Positions 25,751-35,006 of a stretch of DNA of 64,000 nt are shown here, in pieces. Under the pieces are notes generated by a model. The model was not told the origin of the DNA, did no database searches, and saw nothing but the letters and a program-made list of their open reading frames with translations. Origin of the DNA: Rhodobacteraceae bacterium HLUCCA08 (GTDB taxonomy: Bacteria; Pseudomonadota; Alphaproteobacteria; Rhodobacterales; Rhodobacteraceae); the NCBI GenBank assembly GCA_001314655.1, contig LJSF01000003.1:86275-150274 (forward strand), written 5' to 3'. The translations under genes and the position numbers were made by a program. How positions within the stretch are numbered: position 1 is the first letter of the stretch; every line of letters starts with the position of its first letter.

Positions 25751-27637
25751 ATGACCCATCTTGCCCGGCTGGCCACCCCGCTTGCCGCCCTTCTTGCCTT
25801 TCCCGCCACGGCCCAGGATAGTTTCGACCTGGGCGAAATCGTCGTCAGCGGCGCCTTCGTGCCGCTGGACGCAAGCGCCTATGGCCGCGCCGTCACGATC
25901 GTCACGAGCGACGACATCGCCCGCAGCGGCGCGACCACCGTGCAGGACGCCATCGCCGCCCTGCCCGGCGTCTCGGTCAGCCGCACCGATCCCTACAACA
26001 CCCAGGTCCGCATCCGCGGCGGCGAGGGCAACCACACCCTGGTGCTGATCGACGGGGTCGAGGCGATGTCGGGCGAGAACGGCGAATATTTCTTTTCCGG
26101 CCTTTCGGCGGCGGATATCGAACGGATCGAGATCCTGCGCGGCCCGCAATCGGTGATCTACGGCTCCAACGCCATGTCGGGCGTGATCTCGATCACCACC
26201 GCGCGGCCGGTGGCGGATGGATCGGCCTACCGGGTCGGCTATCTGCTGGGCAGCGATGGCAGCTGGGGGGCGAATTTCACCGGCGCGACCCGCAGCGCGC
26301 GGGGCGAGCTGTCCTATGCGCTGATCGCCCGGCATGACGGCGGGTTCGACATTTCCGGCGATGGCGGCGCGGCCGATGAAAGCGACCGGCTGACGCTGAA
26401 CCTGACCGGCCGGACCCGGCTGGGCGAGGGGGTCGAGGCCGGGTTCACCCTGCGCGCCACCGATCAGGATTACGATTTCGACCGGGCCGATGGCGGCGCG
26501 GCGGATGCGGCGGGCTATATCGTCGATGCCGACAACAGCGCCGACCGGACCGAGCGTCTGGGCTCTGCCTGGATCGAGGTCGAGGCGATGGGCGGGCAGA
26601 TGCTGCATCGGCTGGGATACGAGGGCAACGCCTTTGCCACCGCGCTGTCCGACGATACCGGCAGTGTGACCTCGGACACCGAAAGCGCGATGACGACGCT
26701 GGGCTATACGCTCAGCTATGCCGCCGATGGCGGGCTGGTCGAAACCTCGGATCACGTCGTCACCCTGCTGCTGGAGGCCCAGCGGCTGAGCTTCGACGAT
26801 ACCCTGCGCGGCGAAAGCTATGGCCGCGACAGCACCGCGATCGCGCTGGAATATGTCGGGCAGATCAGTCCGGCCCTGGCCATGCAGGCCTCGGTCCGGC
26901 GGGATTTCAACGAGGAGTTCGAGGATGCGACCAGCTGGACCCTGGCCGGGTCCTACAGCTTTGCCTCGGGGGTGCGGCTGCATGCCTCGGCCGGGCAGGC
27001 TGTGGTCAATCCGAGCATGTACGAACAATTCGGCTTTTTCCCGGGCTTCTATGTCGGCAATCCGGATCTGGAGCCGGAACGCTCGCTTGGTTTCGATATC
27101 GGCATCGAAACGCCCTTCGACGGCGGGCGCGGCCTGGTCGACGTGACCCTGTTCCACGAGGATCTGGAGAACGAGATCGTCTATGCCCCGACCTTCGACC
27201 GGGCGATCAACCGCGACGGCACCTCGAACCGCAAGGGGGTCGAATTGTCGGTGGACTACCAGGTCAGCCCCGCCGTCGCGCTGTCCTTCGACTACACCTA
27301 CCTTGACGCGACCGGCGCCGATGGCAGTGTCGAGGTGCGCCGCCCGGGCCATGAGGCGGTGCTGGGCCTGAGCGCCGAGGCCTTTGGCGGCGACGGCACG
27401 GTGACGGCGCAGCTGCGGCATGTGGCCGACCTCTGGGACACCCAGTTCTGGGGCAGTTTCGAGACGCTGCAATTGCCCGATTACACGGTCGTGGACCTCG
27501 CCATGACCTATGACATCGCCGACAACGTGACCCTGAGCGGCCGGATCGACAACCTGCTGGACGAAGAGGTGTCGGATGTCTGGGGCTATGCCGGGCCGGG
27601 CCGCGCGGCCTTTGTCGGGCTCGATGTCACGTTCTGA
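25751..27637 (+). CDS. btuB: TonB-dependent vitamin B12 receptor
   Basis: An outer-membrane protein of 628 residues, the usual BtuB length. It has a signal peptide (cleavage after ATA, residue 21), a TonB box-like GEIVVSG near 27, a plug domain (about 40-155, with VTSDDIARSGATTVQDAIAA and RIEILRGPQSVIYGSNAMSG) and a beta-barrel ending in the C-terminal phenylalanine of VGLDVTF. The cobalamin riboswitch just upstream and the btuFCD-like genes downstream identify the ligand. GGAAGGAG precedes the ATG. Its end overlaps the btuF start by 14 bases. Confidence 0.95.
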   Translation: MTHLARLATPLAALLAFPATAQDSFDLGEIVVSGAFVPLDASAYGRAVTIVTSDDIARSGATTVQDAIAALPGVSVSRTDPYNTQVRIRGGEGNHTLVLIDGVEAMSGENGEYFFSGLSAADIERIEILRGPQSVIYGSNAMSGVISITTARPVADGSAYRVGYLLGSDGSWGANFTGATRSARGELSYALIARHDGGFDISGDGGAADESDRLTLNLTGRTRLGEGVEAGFTLRATDQDYDFDRADGGAADAAGYIVDADNSADRTERLGSAWIEVEAMGGQMLHRLGYEGNAFATALSDDTGSVTSDTESAMTTLGYTLSYAADGGLVETSDHVVTLLLEAQRLSFDDTLRGESYGRDSTAIALEYVGQISPALAMQASVRRDFNEEFEDATSWTLAGSYSFASGVRLHASAGQAVVNPSMYEQFGFFPGFYVGNPDLEPERSLGFDIGIETPFDGGRGLVDVTLFHEDLENEIVYAPTFDRAINRDGTSNRKGVELSVDYQVSPAVALSFDYTYLDATGADGSVEVRRPGHEAVLGLSAEAFGGDGTVTAQLRHVADLWDTQFWGSFETLQLPDYTVVDLAMTYDIADNVTLSGRIDNLLDEEVSDVWGYAGPGRAAFVGLDVTF

Positions 27638-28457
27638 GGGCATCGCGCTGGCGGTGGCGGCCTGGCTCGCCATCGCCGCGCCGCTGGCGGCCGAGGCGCC
27701 GCAGCGGGTGGTGTCGATGAACCTGTGTACCGACCAGCTGGCGATGCTGGTCGCGGCCGAGGGGCAGATCGTCTCGGTGTCCTACCTGGCGCAGGACCCG
27801 GGCGCCTCGGCGATGGCCGCGCAGGCGGCGGGGCTGCTGCCCAATCGCGGCCGCGCCGAAGAGATTTTCCTGATGCGGCCCGATCTGGTGATCACCGGCC
27901 CCTATTCCAACCCGACCGCCGCCGACATGCTGCGGCGGCTGGGGGTCGCGGTGCTGGTGGTCGACCCGGTCAGCCGGCTGGACGAAATTCCCGACCGGCT
28001 GGCGGTGATCGGCGCGGCGCTGGGCCAAGCGGACCGGGCGGCAAAGGTCGCGGCGGACTTCGAGGCCGGGCTGGGCGCGCTGGTCGACACCGGGCCGGAG
28101 CGGCCGCGCGCGGCGCTTTATGGCGCCAACGGCTATAGCGCCGGGGACCGGACGCTGGCCGGGCAGATCCTCTGGGCCGCCGGGTTCGACAATATCGCCA
28201 CCGAACAGGGCATGCCCGATGGCGGCATCCTGCCGCTGGAACTGCTGGCCCTGTCGCAGCCGGACATGATCGTCACCAGCCGGGCCGAACCGGGCGCCTC
28301 GCGCTCCGAAGAGATCCTCGACCACCCGGTCGTCGCCGCATTGCGGGACGGCGCGATCCCCGGCCGGATGCGCGACAGCGACTGGGTTTGCGGCACGCCG
28401 CATGTTCTGGGCGCCATCGCCGATCTGCGCGGTGCGCGCGAAGAGGCGGGCCGATGA
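27624..28457 (+). CDS. btuF: Cobalamin ABC transporter substrate-binding protein
   Basis: A protein of 277 residues with a signal peptide (cleavage near AEA, residue 24) and the two-lobed periplasmic binding fold of BtuF/FhuD: RVVSMNLCTDQLAML, then RPDLVITGPYSNP, and a C-terminal GAIADLRGA. Family proteins bind B12 or siderophores; the riboswitch and BtuB point to B12. The ATG at 27624 lies inside the end of btuB, and the stop overlaps the permease start (ATGA). Confidence 0.9.
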   Translation: MSRSEGIALAVAAWLAIAAPLAAEAPQRVVSMNLCTDQLAMLVAAEGQIVSVSYLAQDPGASAMAAQAAGLLPNRGRAEEIFLMRPDLVITGPYSNPTAADMLRRLGVAVLVVDPVSRLDEIPDRLAVIGAALGQADRAAKVAADFEAGLGALVDTGPERPRAALYGANGYSAGDRTLAGQILWAAGFDNIATEQGMPDGGILPLELLALSQPDMIVTSRAEPGASRSEEILDHPVVAALRDGAIPGRMRDSDWVCGTPHVLGAIADLRGAREEAGR

Positions 28458-29434
28458 GCCGCGCCCTGGCCCTGCTGGGACTGCTCGTGGCGGGCCTCTT
28501 CGCGGCGTCGCTGCTTGTCGGCCCGGCCGGCCTGCCGCCCGGCGCCAGCCTGCGCGCCCTGGTCAGCGGTGAGGGCGCCACGGGCCTGGTGATGCGCGAA
28601 ATCCGCCTGCCCCGGGCGATCCTGGGCGCCGCGATCGGGGCCGGCCTGGGCATGGCCGGTGCCGCGATGCAGGGCTACCTGCGCAATCCGCTGGCCGAAC
28701 CGGGGCTGATCGGCGTGTCGGGCTCGGCCGCCCTGGGCGCGGTGCTGGCGCTGCATACCGGGCTGGCCGCCGCCTTTGCCCTGGCGCTGCCGTTGATGGC
28801 CCTGGCCGGGGCGGGGCTTGGCGTCGGGCTGGTCATGGCGCTGGCCGGTCCGCGGGGCGGGTCGCTGACGCTGATCCTGGCGGGCATCGCGATCTCGGCC
28901 CTGGCCGGGGCGCTGACCTCTTTGGTGCTGAACCTGTCGCCCAATCCCTGGGCCGCGGGGGAAATCGTGTTCTGGATGATGGGATCGCTCGCCGATCGGT
29001 CGATGAGCCATGTCGCGCTGGCTCTGCCCTTTCTGCTGGCGGGCATCGCGCTGCTTGCCACGCTGGGCCGGGGCCTCGACGCGCTGACCCTGGGCGAGGA
29101 CGCGGCGGCCTCGCTCGGGATCCGGATGGCGCGTCTGCGGCTGGGGGTCGTGATCGGCACGGCGCTGGTGGTCGGCGCGGGCACCGCCGTGGCTGGCGCC
29201 ATCGGCTTTGTCGGGCTGGTGGTGCCGCATGTGCTGCGCCCGCTGGTGGGGGCGGCGCCGGGGCGGCTCTTGTGGGCCTCGGCCCTGGGCGGGGCGGCGA
29301 TGCTGCTGGCGGCCGATATCGCGGTGCGCGTCGTGCTGCCGGAACAGGACCTCAAGCTGGGCGTGCTGACCGCGCTGGTCGGCGCGCCGGTCTTTCTGCA
29401 CCTGATCTATCGCATGCGGAGGGCGCTGGCATGA
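28454..29434 (+). CDS. btuC: Cobalamin ABC transporter permease (FecCD/BtuC family)
   Basis: A protein of 326 residues with about ten membrane helices. The coupling region and family signatures are clear: [28 protein letters not shown] after RLPRAILGA, and [13 protein letters not shown] late in the protein. It forms the translocation channel with the ATPase encoded next, overlapping it by 4 bases. Assignment to cobalamin rather than iron chelate depends on the operon context. Confidence 0.92.
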   Translation: [326 protein letters not shown]

Positions 29435-30207
29435 GCCTGCTGAGCCTTTCGGGCCTGAGCGTTCGCCGCGGCGCGCGCGTTGTGCTGAACGAGGCGACGC
29501 TCGACATCGGCGCCGGCGAATGCGTCGGGCTGATCGGCCCCAATGGCGCCGGCAAGACCACGCTGATGCGCGCCGCGCTGGGGTTGCTGCCCCACCTTGG
29601 GACCAGTTCGCTCGCGCGGATGCCCGCCGCCGCGCGCGCCCGGGCCGCCGCCTGGCTGCCGCAGACGCGCGACATCGCCTGGCCGGTCAGCGTCGAACGC
29701 CTTGTCACCCTTGGCCGGTTGCCGCATCTGCGCCCGGGCCAGGCGCCGGGGCCGGACGATCGCGCGGCGGTGGCGCAGGTGCTGGAGCGGCTCGACCTGG
29801 CCGGGTTCGCCGACCGCCCGGCGACCGATCTGTCGGGCGGCGAACAGGCAAGGGTGCTGATCGCCCGCGCCCTGGTCCAGGACACGCCGCTGATCCTGGC
29901 CGACGAACCGGTCGCGGGCCTGGACCCGGCGCATCAGCTGACCACGATGCAGACCTTTCGCGCGCTTGCCGACGATGGCAAGGCGGCGCTGGTGGCGCTG
30001 CATGACCTGGGGCTGGCCTTGCGCTATTGCACCCGGCTGGTGATGCTGCAGGCCGGGCGGGTCGTCGCCGACGGGCCGCCGCGCAAGGTGCTGACGGCAG
30101 GGCGCGTGGCGCAGGTCTTCGGCATCACCGCGCTGATGCTGGACAGCGCCGAAGGCCCGGTCTTTCAACCGCTGGCCGTGACCGGCGCAACCGAGGGGGA
30201 CAGCTGA
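29431..30207 (+). CDS. btuD: Cobalamin ABC transporter ATPase
   Basis: A protein of 258 residues with Walker A GPNGAGKTT, signature LSGGEQARV, Walker B LILADEP and the switch histidine in LVALHDLG. It matches the iron-chelate/B12 importer ATPases. A C-terminal ITALMLDSAEGPVFQPL tail is typical. The exbB start overlaps its stop by one base (TGATG), so transporter and energising genes form one transcript. Confidence 0.93.
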   Translation: MSLLSLSGLSVRRGARVVLNEATLDIGAGECVGLIGPNGAGKTTLMRAALGLLPHLGTSSLARMPAAARARAAAWLPQTRDIAWPVSVERLVTLGRLPHLRPGQAPGPDDRAAVAQVLERLDLAGFADRPATDLSGGEQARVLIARALVQDTPLILADEPVAGLDPAHQLTTMQTFRALADDGKAALVALHDLGLALRYCTRLVMLQAGRVVADGPPRKVLTAGRVAQVFGITALMLDSAEGPVFQPLAVTGATEGDS

Positions 30208-30827
30208 TGGAGGCAATGCGCGATTTCCTGGAACGTGGCGGTCCGGCCCTGTGGGTGATTGCGGCCCTGTCGGTGCTGACCCTGGCGCTGATCCTGTGGA
30301 AGACCTGGCGGCTGGCCCGGGCCGGGGCCTGGGCCGGCCGGGTCGCCGAGGCCGCGGTCGCCGAGTGGTGCCGGGGCGCAAGGGAGGCGGCGCAGGCGAC
30401 AGCCGTCACCGGGCGCGGGGTGCGGGCCGGAGTGGTGCGCGGCGCCCTGCTGGCGGCCCGGACCCTGCCCGACGCCGCCGCGCGCGAGGAGACCACGCGG
30501 CTGGCCCGCGCCGCCCTGGCCGGGCTGCGCCAGGGGCTGCGGCCGCTGGAACTGATCGTGACCATCGCGCCGCTGATCGGCCTGCTGGGCACCGTGCTGG
30601 GCATGATCGACGCCTTCCGGGCGCTGCAGGACAGCGGCGCGGCCGCCGATCCCGGCGTGCTGGCCGGCGGCATCTGGGAGGCGCTGCTGACCACCGCCGC
30701 CGGCATGGCCGTGGCGATCCCCGCCGCCGCCGCGCTGGCCTGGTTCGAAGCCGTGGCCGATCGGGTGCAGGGCGATCTGGAGGATCTGGCGACCCGGATC
30801 TTTGTCCATGCCGGGGGCAGCGGCTGA
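30207..30827 (+). CDS. exbB: MotA/TolQ/ExbB proton channel protein
   Basis: A protein of 206 residues with three membrane helices (about 14-35, 112-135, 150-175). The conserved segment LELIVTIAPLIGLLGTVLGMIDAF and EALLTTAAGMAVAIPA identify the ExbB family. Its pentamer holds the ExbD stator and powers TonB from the proton gradient. It is inside the btu operon and so likely serves BtuB. Overlaps of one base occur on both sides. Confidence 0.93.
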   Translation: MEAMRDFLERGGPALWVIAALSVLTLALILWKTWRLARAGAWAGRVAEAAVAEWCRGAREAAQATAVTGRGVRAGVVRGALLAARTLPDAAAREETTRLARAALAGLRQGLRPLELIVTIAPLIGLLGTVLGMIDAFRALQDSGAAADPGVLAGGIWEALLTTAAGMAVAIPAAAALAWFEAVADRVQGDLEDLATRIFVHAGGSG

Positions 30828-31204
30828 TGTTCCGTTTCGCCCAGCCCCGGCCGCGCCGCCGCCCCAGCCTGACGCCGATGATCGACGTGGTGTTCCTGCT
30901 GCTGGTGTTCTTCATGCTGGTCGCCCAATACGGCCGCGAGGACAGCATGGCCCTGGCCGCGGGCGGCGCGCCGGGCGCCTGGCAGGGGCCACCGCGTCTG
31001 GTGACGGTCACGCCCGGCGCCCTGGCCCTGAACGGTCAGGTCATCGCGCCCGAGGCGCTGGCCGCCGCATTGGCGCCGCTGATGGACGGCCCCGAGGATC
31101 CGGTCGTGCTGCGCGGCACCGACGGCGCGACATTGCAGGATCTGGTCCGCGTCACCGAGGCCTTGCGCGACGCCGGCCTCATGCGGCTGATCGTGGTGGA
31201 ATAG
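30827..31204 (+). CDS. exbD: ExbD/TolR-family protein, first copy
   Basis: A protein of 125 residues. It has a basic N-terminus (PRPRRRPSLTP), then one membrane helix MIDVVFLLLVFFMLV that carries the essential aspartate (Asp20), and a small periplasmic domain. It partners ExbB and TonB. The start overlaps the exbB stop by one base. A second, diverged ExbD follows 4 bases downstream. Confidence 0.92.
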   Translation: MFRFAQPRPRRRPSLTPMIDVVFLLLVFFMLVAQYGREDSMALAAGGAPGAWQGPPRLVTVTPGALALNGQVIAPEALAAALAPLMDGPEDPVVLRGTDGATLQDLVRVTEALRDAGLMRLIVVE

Positions 31205-31208
31205 ACGG

Positions 31209-31589
31209 ATGCTCTTCGCCCCGCCCCGCCGCCGCGCCCGCGCCGACAGCATCGTGCCGATGATCAACGTGGTGTTCCTGCTGCTGATCTTCTTCCTGAT
31301 GACCGCGCGGATCGCGCCGACGGCCCCCTTCCCGGTGACCCCGCCCGAGGCGCAGGCGACCGGGGCCGCGGCGGGGGCGGATATCCTGCATGTCGCCGCC
31401 GATGGCACCCCGGCCTATGGTGCGGCGACCGGGGCCGACGCGCTGGCCGCGCTGGCCGACAGGACCGCGCCGGGGCCGCTGCTGATCCGCGCCGATGCCG
31501 GCCTGCCGATGGCGCAATTCGCCGCCCTGCTGGCCGAATTGGCGGCATTGGGGGTCGACGACCCCCGGCTGGTCACGGTGGCGCCATGA
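31209..31589 (+). CDS. ExbD/TolR-family protein, second copy with Asn for Asp
   Basis: A protein of 126 residues with the same build as the first copy, but the membrane helix reads MINVVFLLLIFFLMTA: the proton-carrying aspartate is replaced by asparagine (Asn20). The stretch before the helix (RRRARADSIVPM) aligns with the first copy. ExbD works as a dimer, so a heterodimer of one Asp and one Asn subunit is plausible. It overlaps tonB by 4 bases. Confidence 0.88.
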   Translation: MLFAPPRRRARADSIVPMINVVFLLLIFFLMTARIAPTAPFPVTPPEAQATGAAAGADILHVAADGTPAYGAATGADALAALADRTAPGPLLIRADAGLPMAQFAALLAELAALGVDDPRLVTVAP

Positions 31590-32599
31590 GGGGCGCGGCG
31601 GAATTTCTGGCCTTTCTCGGCGTCGCCTCGGGGCTGCATGTGCTGCCCTGGATCGGGACCGAACCGGGCGGCGCGGGCGCGGGGCCGCCCGCGGCCGAGG
31701 CGGTCGCGCCGGTCTCGGCCGCGACGGCAGAGCTGGCGGCGCTGGTCGAGGCCTGGACGGCGGCGCCGCAGATCACGGAACGCGGCCCGGCTTTGGCCGC
31801 CCCGATGGCGGAGGCGCTTTCGGTCACCCTGCCCGAGGTCGCTTCGGCGCCCACCCGCACTGCGCCGGTCGCCCCCGCGGCGCCGATGGCACAGATGACC
31901 GCCCCTGTCGCGCCGATGCCCCAGGCGGCGCTGCCCGTGCCGCAGGTGCAGGCCGACCCCGCCGCCCTGCGCCCCGCGCCGACCGAGGATCGGCCCGCCC
32001 GGCCCGAGACGCGCGCCGACCGGCCGGCCCCCACGGCACCGCCCCCCGCGCTGTCAGCGCCGCCTGTCGCCTCGGAGGCGCCGGTGCAGGTCGACCCGGC
32101 CACGGCGGCCTCGCCCCATGCGCCGCTCGCGTCGTCCCGGCCGCAGAGCCGGCCCGAGGGCCTGGCGCCGCCGCCGCCAGCCGCTGCGCAGGCGCGCCCG
32201 GCCGCCCCGGCCGCTCAGCCCAGCCGTCCTGCACCGCAGGCCACGGCGCCTCAGGCCGCGGCGCCCCGGGCGGCACCCGCTGCGCCCGCCGCCCCGGCCG
32301 GGCCCGGCGCGGCGCAGGTTCAGGCGATGATGGGCGAATGGGGCGGGCGGATCCGCGGCGCCATCGAGCAGCGCAAACGCTATCCGGCGGGCACCCGTGC
32401 CACGGGCCAGGTGCGGCTGCGGCTGACGGTGTCCACCTCGGGTCAATTGACCGCCCTGGCCATAGCCGGGTCGTCGGGCGATGCGGCGCTGGACCGGGCC
32501 GCGCTGGCGGCGGTGCAATCGGCGCGGCTACCCGCGGCCCCGCGCGGGATGCCCGGGGGCAGCCACGGCTTCACCCTCACCCTCAGCTTTCGGCCCTGA
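31586..32599 (+). CDS. tonB: TonB-family energy transducer
   Basis: A protein of 337 residues with an N-terminal membrane anchor (about 5-22, containing S-G-L-H, like the Ser/His of the TonB helix), a very long Pro/Ala linker (about 85-245) and a C-terminal TonB domain: RIRGAIEQRKRYPAGTRATG, GQVRLRLTVSTSGQL, and DRAALAAVQSARLPAAPRGM. It transmits energy to BtuB. It ends the B12 operon. Its last 72 bases overlap the convergent sitD gene. Confidence 0.9.
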   Translation: MRGAAEFLAFLGVASGLHVLPWIGTEPGGAGAGPPAAEAVAPVSAATAELAALVEAWTAAPQITERGPALAAPMAEALSVTLPEVASAPTRTAPVAPAAPMAQMTAPVAPMPQAALPVPQVQADPAALRPAPTEDRPARPETRADRPAPTAPPPALSAPPVASEAPVQVDPATAASPHAPLASSRPQSRPEGLAPPPPAAAQARPAAPAAQPSRPAPQATAPQAAAPRAAPAAPAAPAGPGAAQVQAMMGEWGGRIRGAIEQRKRYPAGTRATGQVRLRLTVSTSGQLTALAIAGSSGDAALDRAALAAVQSARLPAAPRGMPGGSHGFTLTLSFRP

Positions 32600-33394
32600 G
32601 CGGCGGGTCAGCACCACCGCAAGGAATACCAGCACCAGGATCAGGATGATCGTCGGCCCCGGTTCGCTGTTCAGCCAGAAACTGGCATAGACCCCGCCCA
32701 GCATGGCGGCGCTGTTCACGGCGACGGCGATCCACAGCATCGCCGACAGGCGCCGGGCCAGCAGAAAGGCGATGGCGCCCGGCGCGATCAGCAGGCCGAT
32801 CGCCAGGATCAGGCCGACCGCCTTGAGCACCGCGACGATGGTCAGCGACATCGCCGCCAGCAGCCCGTAATGCAACGCGCCCAGGGGCAAGCCCAGCGCC
32901 CGGGCCTGGACCGGGTCGAAGGCCTGCAGCGCAAGGTCGCGCCCCTTGACCAGCACCAGCACCGGTATCGCCAGCCCGACGGCGGCGGCCAGCCACAGGT
33001 CGGCGGCACCGATGCCGAGGATATTGCCGAACAGGATGTGATCCAGGTGCACATTGGTCGGCACCCAGGCGAACATCACCAGGCCCAGCCCGAACATGCC
33101 CGAGAACACCACGCCCATCACGGTGTCGCGCTTGATCCGGCTGTTCGCCTCGAGCCAGCCGGTGCCGACAGCGCAGAGCATCCCGGCGGCGAAGGCGCCC
33201 AGCGCCAGGGGCAGGCCGACGAGGTAGGCGATGACGATGCCCGGCAGCACCGCGTGGCTGATCGCATCGCCCATCAGCGACCAGCCCTTGAGCACCAGGT
33301 AGCACGACAACAGCGCCGTGGCCGGGGCCAGCAGCCCCGCCACCAGGAAGGCATCGAGCATGAAGTCGAAGCGGAACGGGGCCAGAAGGTCCAT
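32528..33394 (-). CDS. sitD: Mn/Fe ABC transporter permease, second subunit
   Basis: A protein of 288 residues of the ABC-3 family with eight or nine membrane helices. LLSCYLVLKGWSLMGDAISHAVLPGIVIAYL and LILAIGLLIAPGAIAFLLARR are the recognisable regions. The last 20-25 residues are Gly/Glu/Ala-rich and lie in the stretch overlapping tonB, suggesting that the frame has been extended at its 3' end. The ATG at 33394 gives a TGATG overlap with sitC. Confidence 0.9.
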   Translation of the reverse strand: MDLLAPFRFDFMLDAFLVAGLLAPATALLSCYLVLKGWSLMGDAISHAVLPGIVIAYLVGLPLALGAFAAGMLCAVGTGWLEANSRIKRDTVMGVVFSGMFGLGLVMFAWVPTNVHLDHILFGNILGIGAADLWLAAAVGLAIPVLVLVKGRDLALQAFDPVQARALGLPLGALHYGLLAAMSLTIVAVLKAVGLILAIGLLIAPGAIAFLLARRLSAMLWIAVAVNSAAMLGGVYASFWLNSEPGPTIILILVLVFLAVVLTRRSGPKAEGEGEAVAAPGHPARGRG

Positions 33395-34239
33395 CACGCC
33401 GCCTCGCGCAGGCGCCGCCGCGCGGCGATCAGCCCGTGTTTCGGGGCCAGCAGAAAGGCCGCGAGGAAGATCAACGTCTGCAGAACGACGATGATCCCGC
33501 CGGTCGCCGCGTCGAGGAAATACGACAGATAGGCCCCGGTGGCGCAGGTGACAGTGCCGATCGCCACGGACAGCGCCAGCAGGCGCGGGAACCGGTCGGT
33601 CAGCAGATAGGCGGTGGCGCCGGGGGTCACCACAAGGGCGATCACCAGAAAGGCGCCGACGGTCTGCAAGGCGGCGACGCAGGCGGCCGACAGCAGCACG
33701 AAGAACAGGAACCGCAGCCGTTCGGGGCGCAGGCCGATGGCGCGGGCATGGCCTTCGTCGAAAAAGGTCAGCATCAGGTCGCGCCACTTGACCAGCAGCA
33801 CCGCCATGACGACCCCGCCGATGATCGCCAGTTGCAGCGTGTCGGCCGGTGCGATGGCCAGGATATTGCCCAGGATGATGGTCTGCACGTCGATCGGCAC
33901 CGGCGAGACCGAGACCATGAACAGCCCCAGCCCGAAAAAGCCCGTGAACACGATGCCGATGATCGCGTCCTGTTTCAGCCCGGTGCGGTGGTTGAGCAGT
34001 TGCATGGCGCCGGCGGCCAAGCCTCCGGCCAGAAAGGCCCCGACCGAAAACGGCAGGCCCAGCATGTAGGCGCCGGCGACGCCGGGCACGATGGAATGGC
34101 TCAGCGCGTCGCCGATCAGCGACCAGCCCTTGAGCATCAGATAGGCCGACAGGAAGGCGCAGATCGCGCCGACCAGGGCGCTGACCCAGATCGCGTTGAC
34201 CATGTAGCCATAGGCGAACGGGGTCAGAAGCTCGGTCAT
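33394..34239 (-). CDS. sitC: Mn/Fe ABC transporter permease, first subunit
   Basis: A protein of 281 residues, ABC-3 family, with about eight helices. AFLSAYLMLKGWSLIGDALSHSIVPGVAGAYML is closely similar to the same region of the next gene, as expected for paired permeases. TVGAFLVIALVVTPGATAYLLTDRFPRLLAL is the second conserved block. Overlaps with sitB (4 bases) and sitD (one base) indicate one transcript. Confidence 0.92.
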   Translation of the reverse strand: MTELLTPFAYGYMVNAIWVSALVGAICAFLSAYLMLKGWSLIGDALSHSIVPGVAGAYMLGLPFSVGAFLAGGLAAGAMQLLNHRTGLKQDAIIGIVFTGFFGLGLFMVSVSPVPIDVQTIILGNILAIAPADTLQLAIIGGVVMAVLLVKWRDLMLTFFDEGHARAIGLRPERLRFLFFVLLSAACVAALQTVGAFLVIALVVTPGATAYLLTDRFPRLLALSVAIGTVTCATGAYLSYFLDAATGGIIVVLQTLIFLAAFLLAPKHGLIAARRRLREAA

Positions 34240-35006
34240 TGCGCGGCCAGAAGCCTGTCCTGGTCGGTCATCGCGGGCGGCAGCTGACCGCCGAAGGTCG
34301 CCTCCAGGTTGGCCCGGACAAAGACCTGCGCCGTCGGTCCATGGGCCAGAACCGTGCCGCGCACCAGCACGGCCCGGTCGCAGAACCGCGGCACCGCGGC
34401 CAGATCATGGGTCGCCACCAGGATCGTGCAGCCGGTGTCGCGCATCTGGCGCAGCAGGTCGATCAGGGTTTCCTCGGTCTGCATGTCGACCCCGGCAAAG
34501 GGTTCGTCCAGCAGGATCACCCGCCCCTCCTGGGCCAGGGCCCGGGCCAGAAAGACGCGCTTGCGCTGGCCGCCGGACAATTCGCCGATCTGGCGATGGC
34601 GCAGATGCGCCAGCCCGACCCGCTCCAACGCCTCGGTCACCGCCGCCCGGTCAGAGGCGCGGGGCCAGCGCAGGGCGTTCATCTGCCCGTAACGGCCCAT
34701 CATCACCACGTCCTCGACCAGCACCGGAAAGGTCCAGTCGACCTCTTCGGCCTGGGGGACATAGGACACCACGCCGCGACGCAGGGCGCGCGCGACCGGA
34801 TCGCCCAGGATCGCGATCCGCCCGGCGGCCAGCGGCACGCTGCCGGTCAGGGCCTTGAACAGGGTCGACTTGCCGGCCCCGTTCATGCCCACCAGCGCGG
34901 CGATGCTGTTGGCGGGCAGGGCGAAGGTGGCGTCGCGCAGGGCGGTGTGACCATTGGCATACCGCACCGTGACCGCGTCGACCCGAAGCGCTTCGGGAGG
35001 CGTCAT
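34236..35006 (-). CDS. sitB: Mn/Fe ABC transporter ATPase
   Basis: A protein of 256 residues: Walker A GMNGAGKST, Q loop YVPQAEEVDW, signature LSGGQRKRV, Walker B VILLDEP followed by FAGVD, and switch histidine in VATHDL. These match ATPases of Mn/Zn importers. It overlaps sitA and sitC by 4 bases each. Confidence 0.93.
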   Translation of the reverse strand: MTPPEALRVDAVTVRYANGHTALRDATFALPANSIAALVGMNGAGKSTLFKALTGSVPLAAGRIAILGDPVARALRRGVVSYVPQAEEVDWTFPVLVEDVVMMGRYGQMNALRWPRASDRAAVTEALERVGLAHLRHRQIGELSGGQRKRVFLARALAQEGRVILLDEPFAGVDMQTEETLIDLLRQMRDTGCTILVATHDLAAVPRFCDRAVLVRGTVLAHGPTAQVFVRANLEATFGGQLPPAMTDQDRLLAAQ

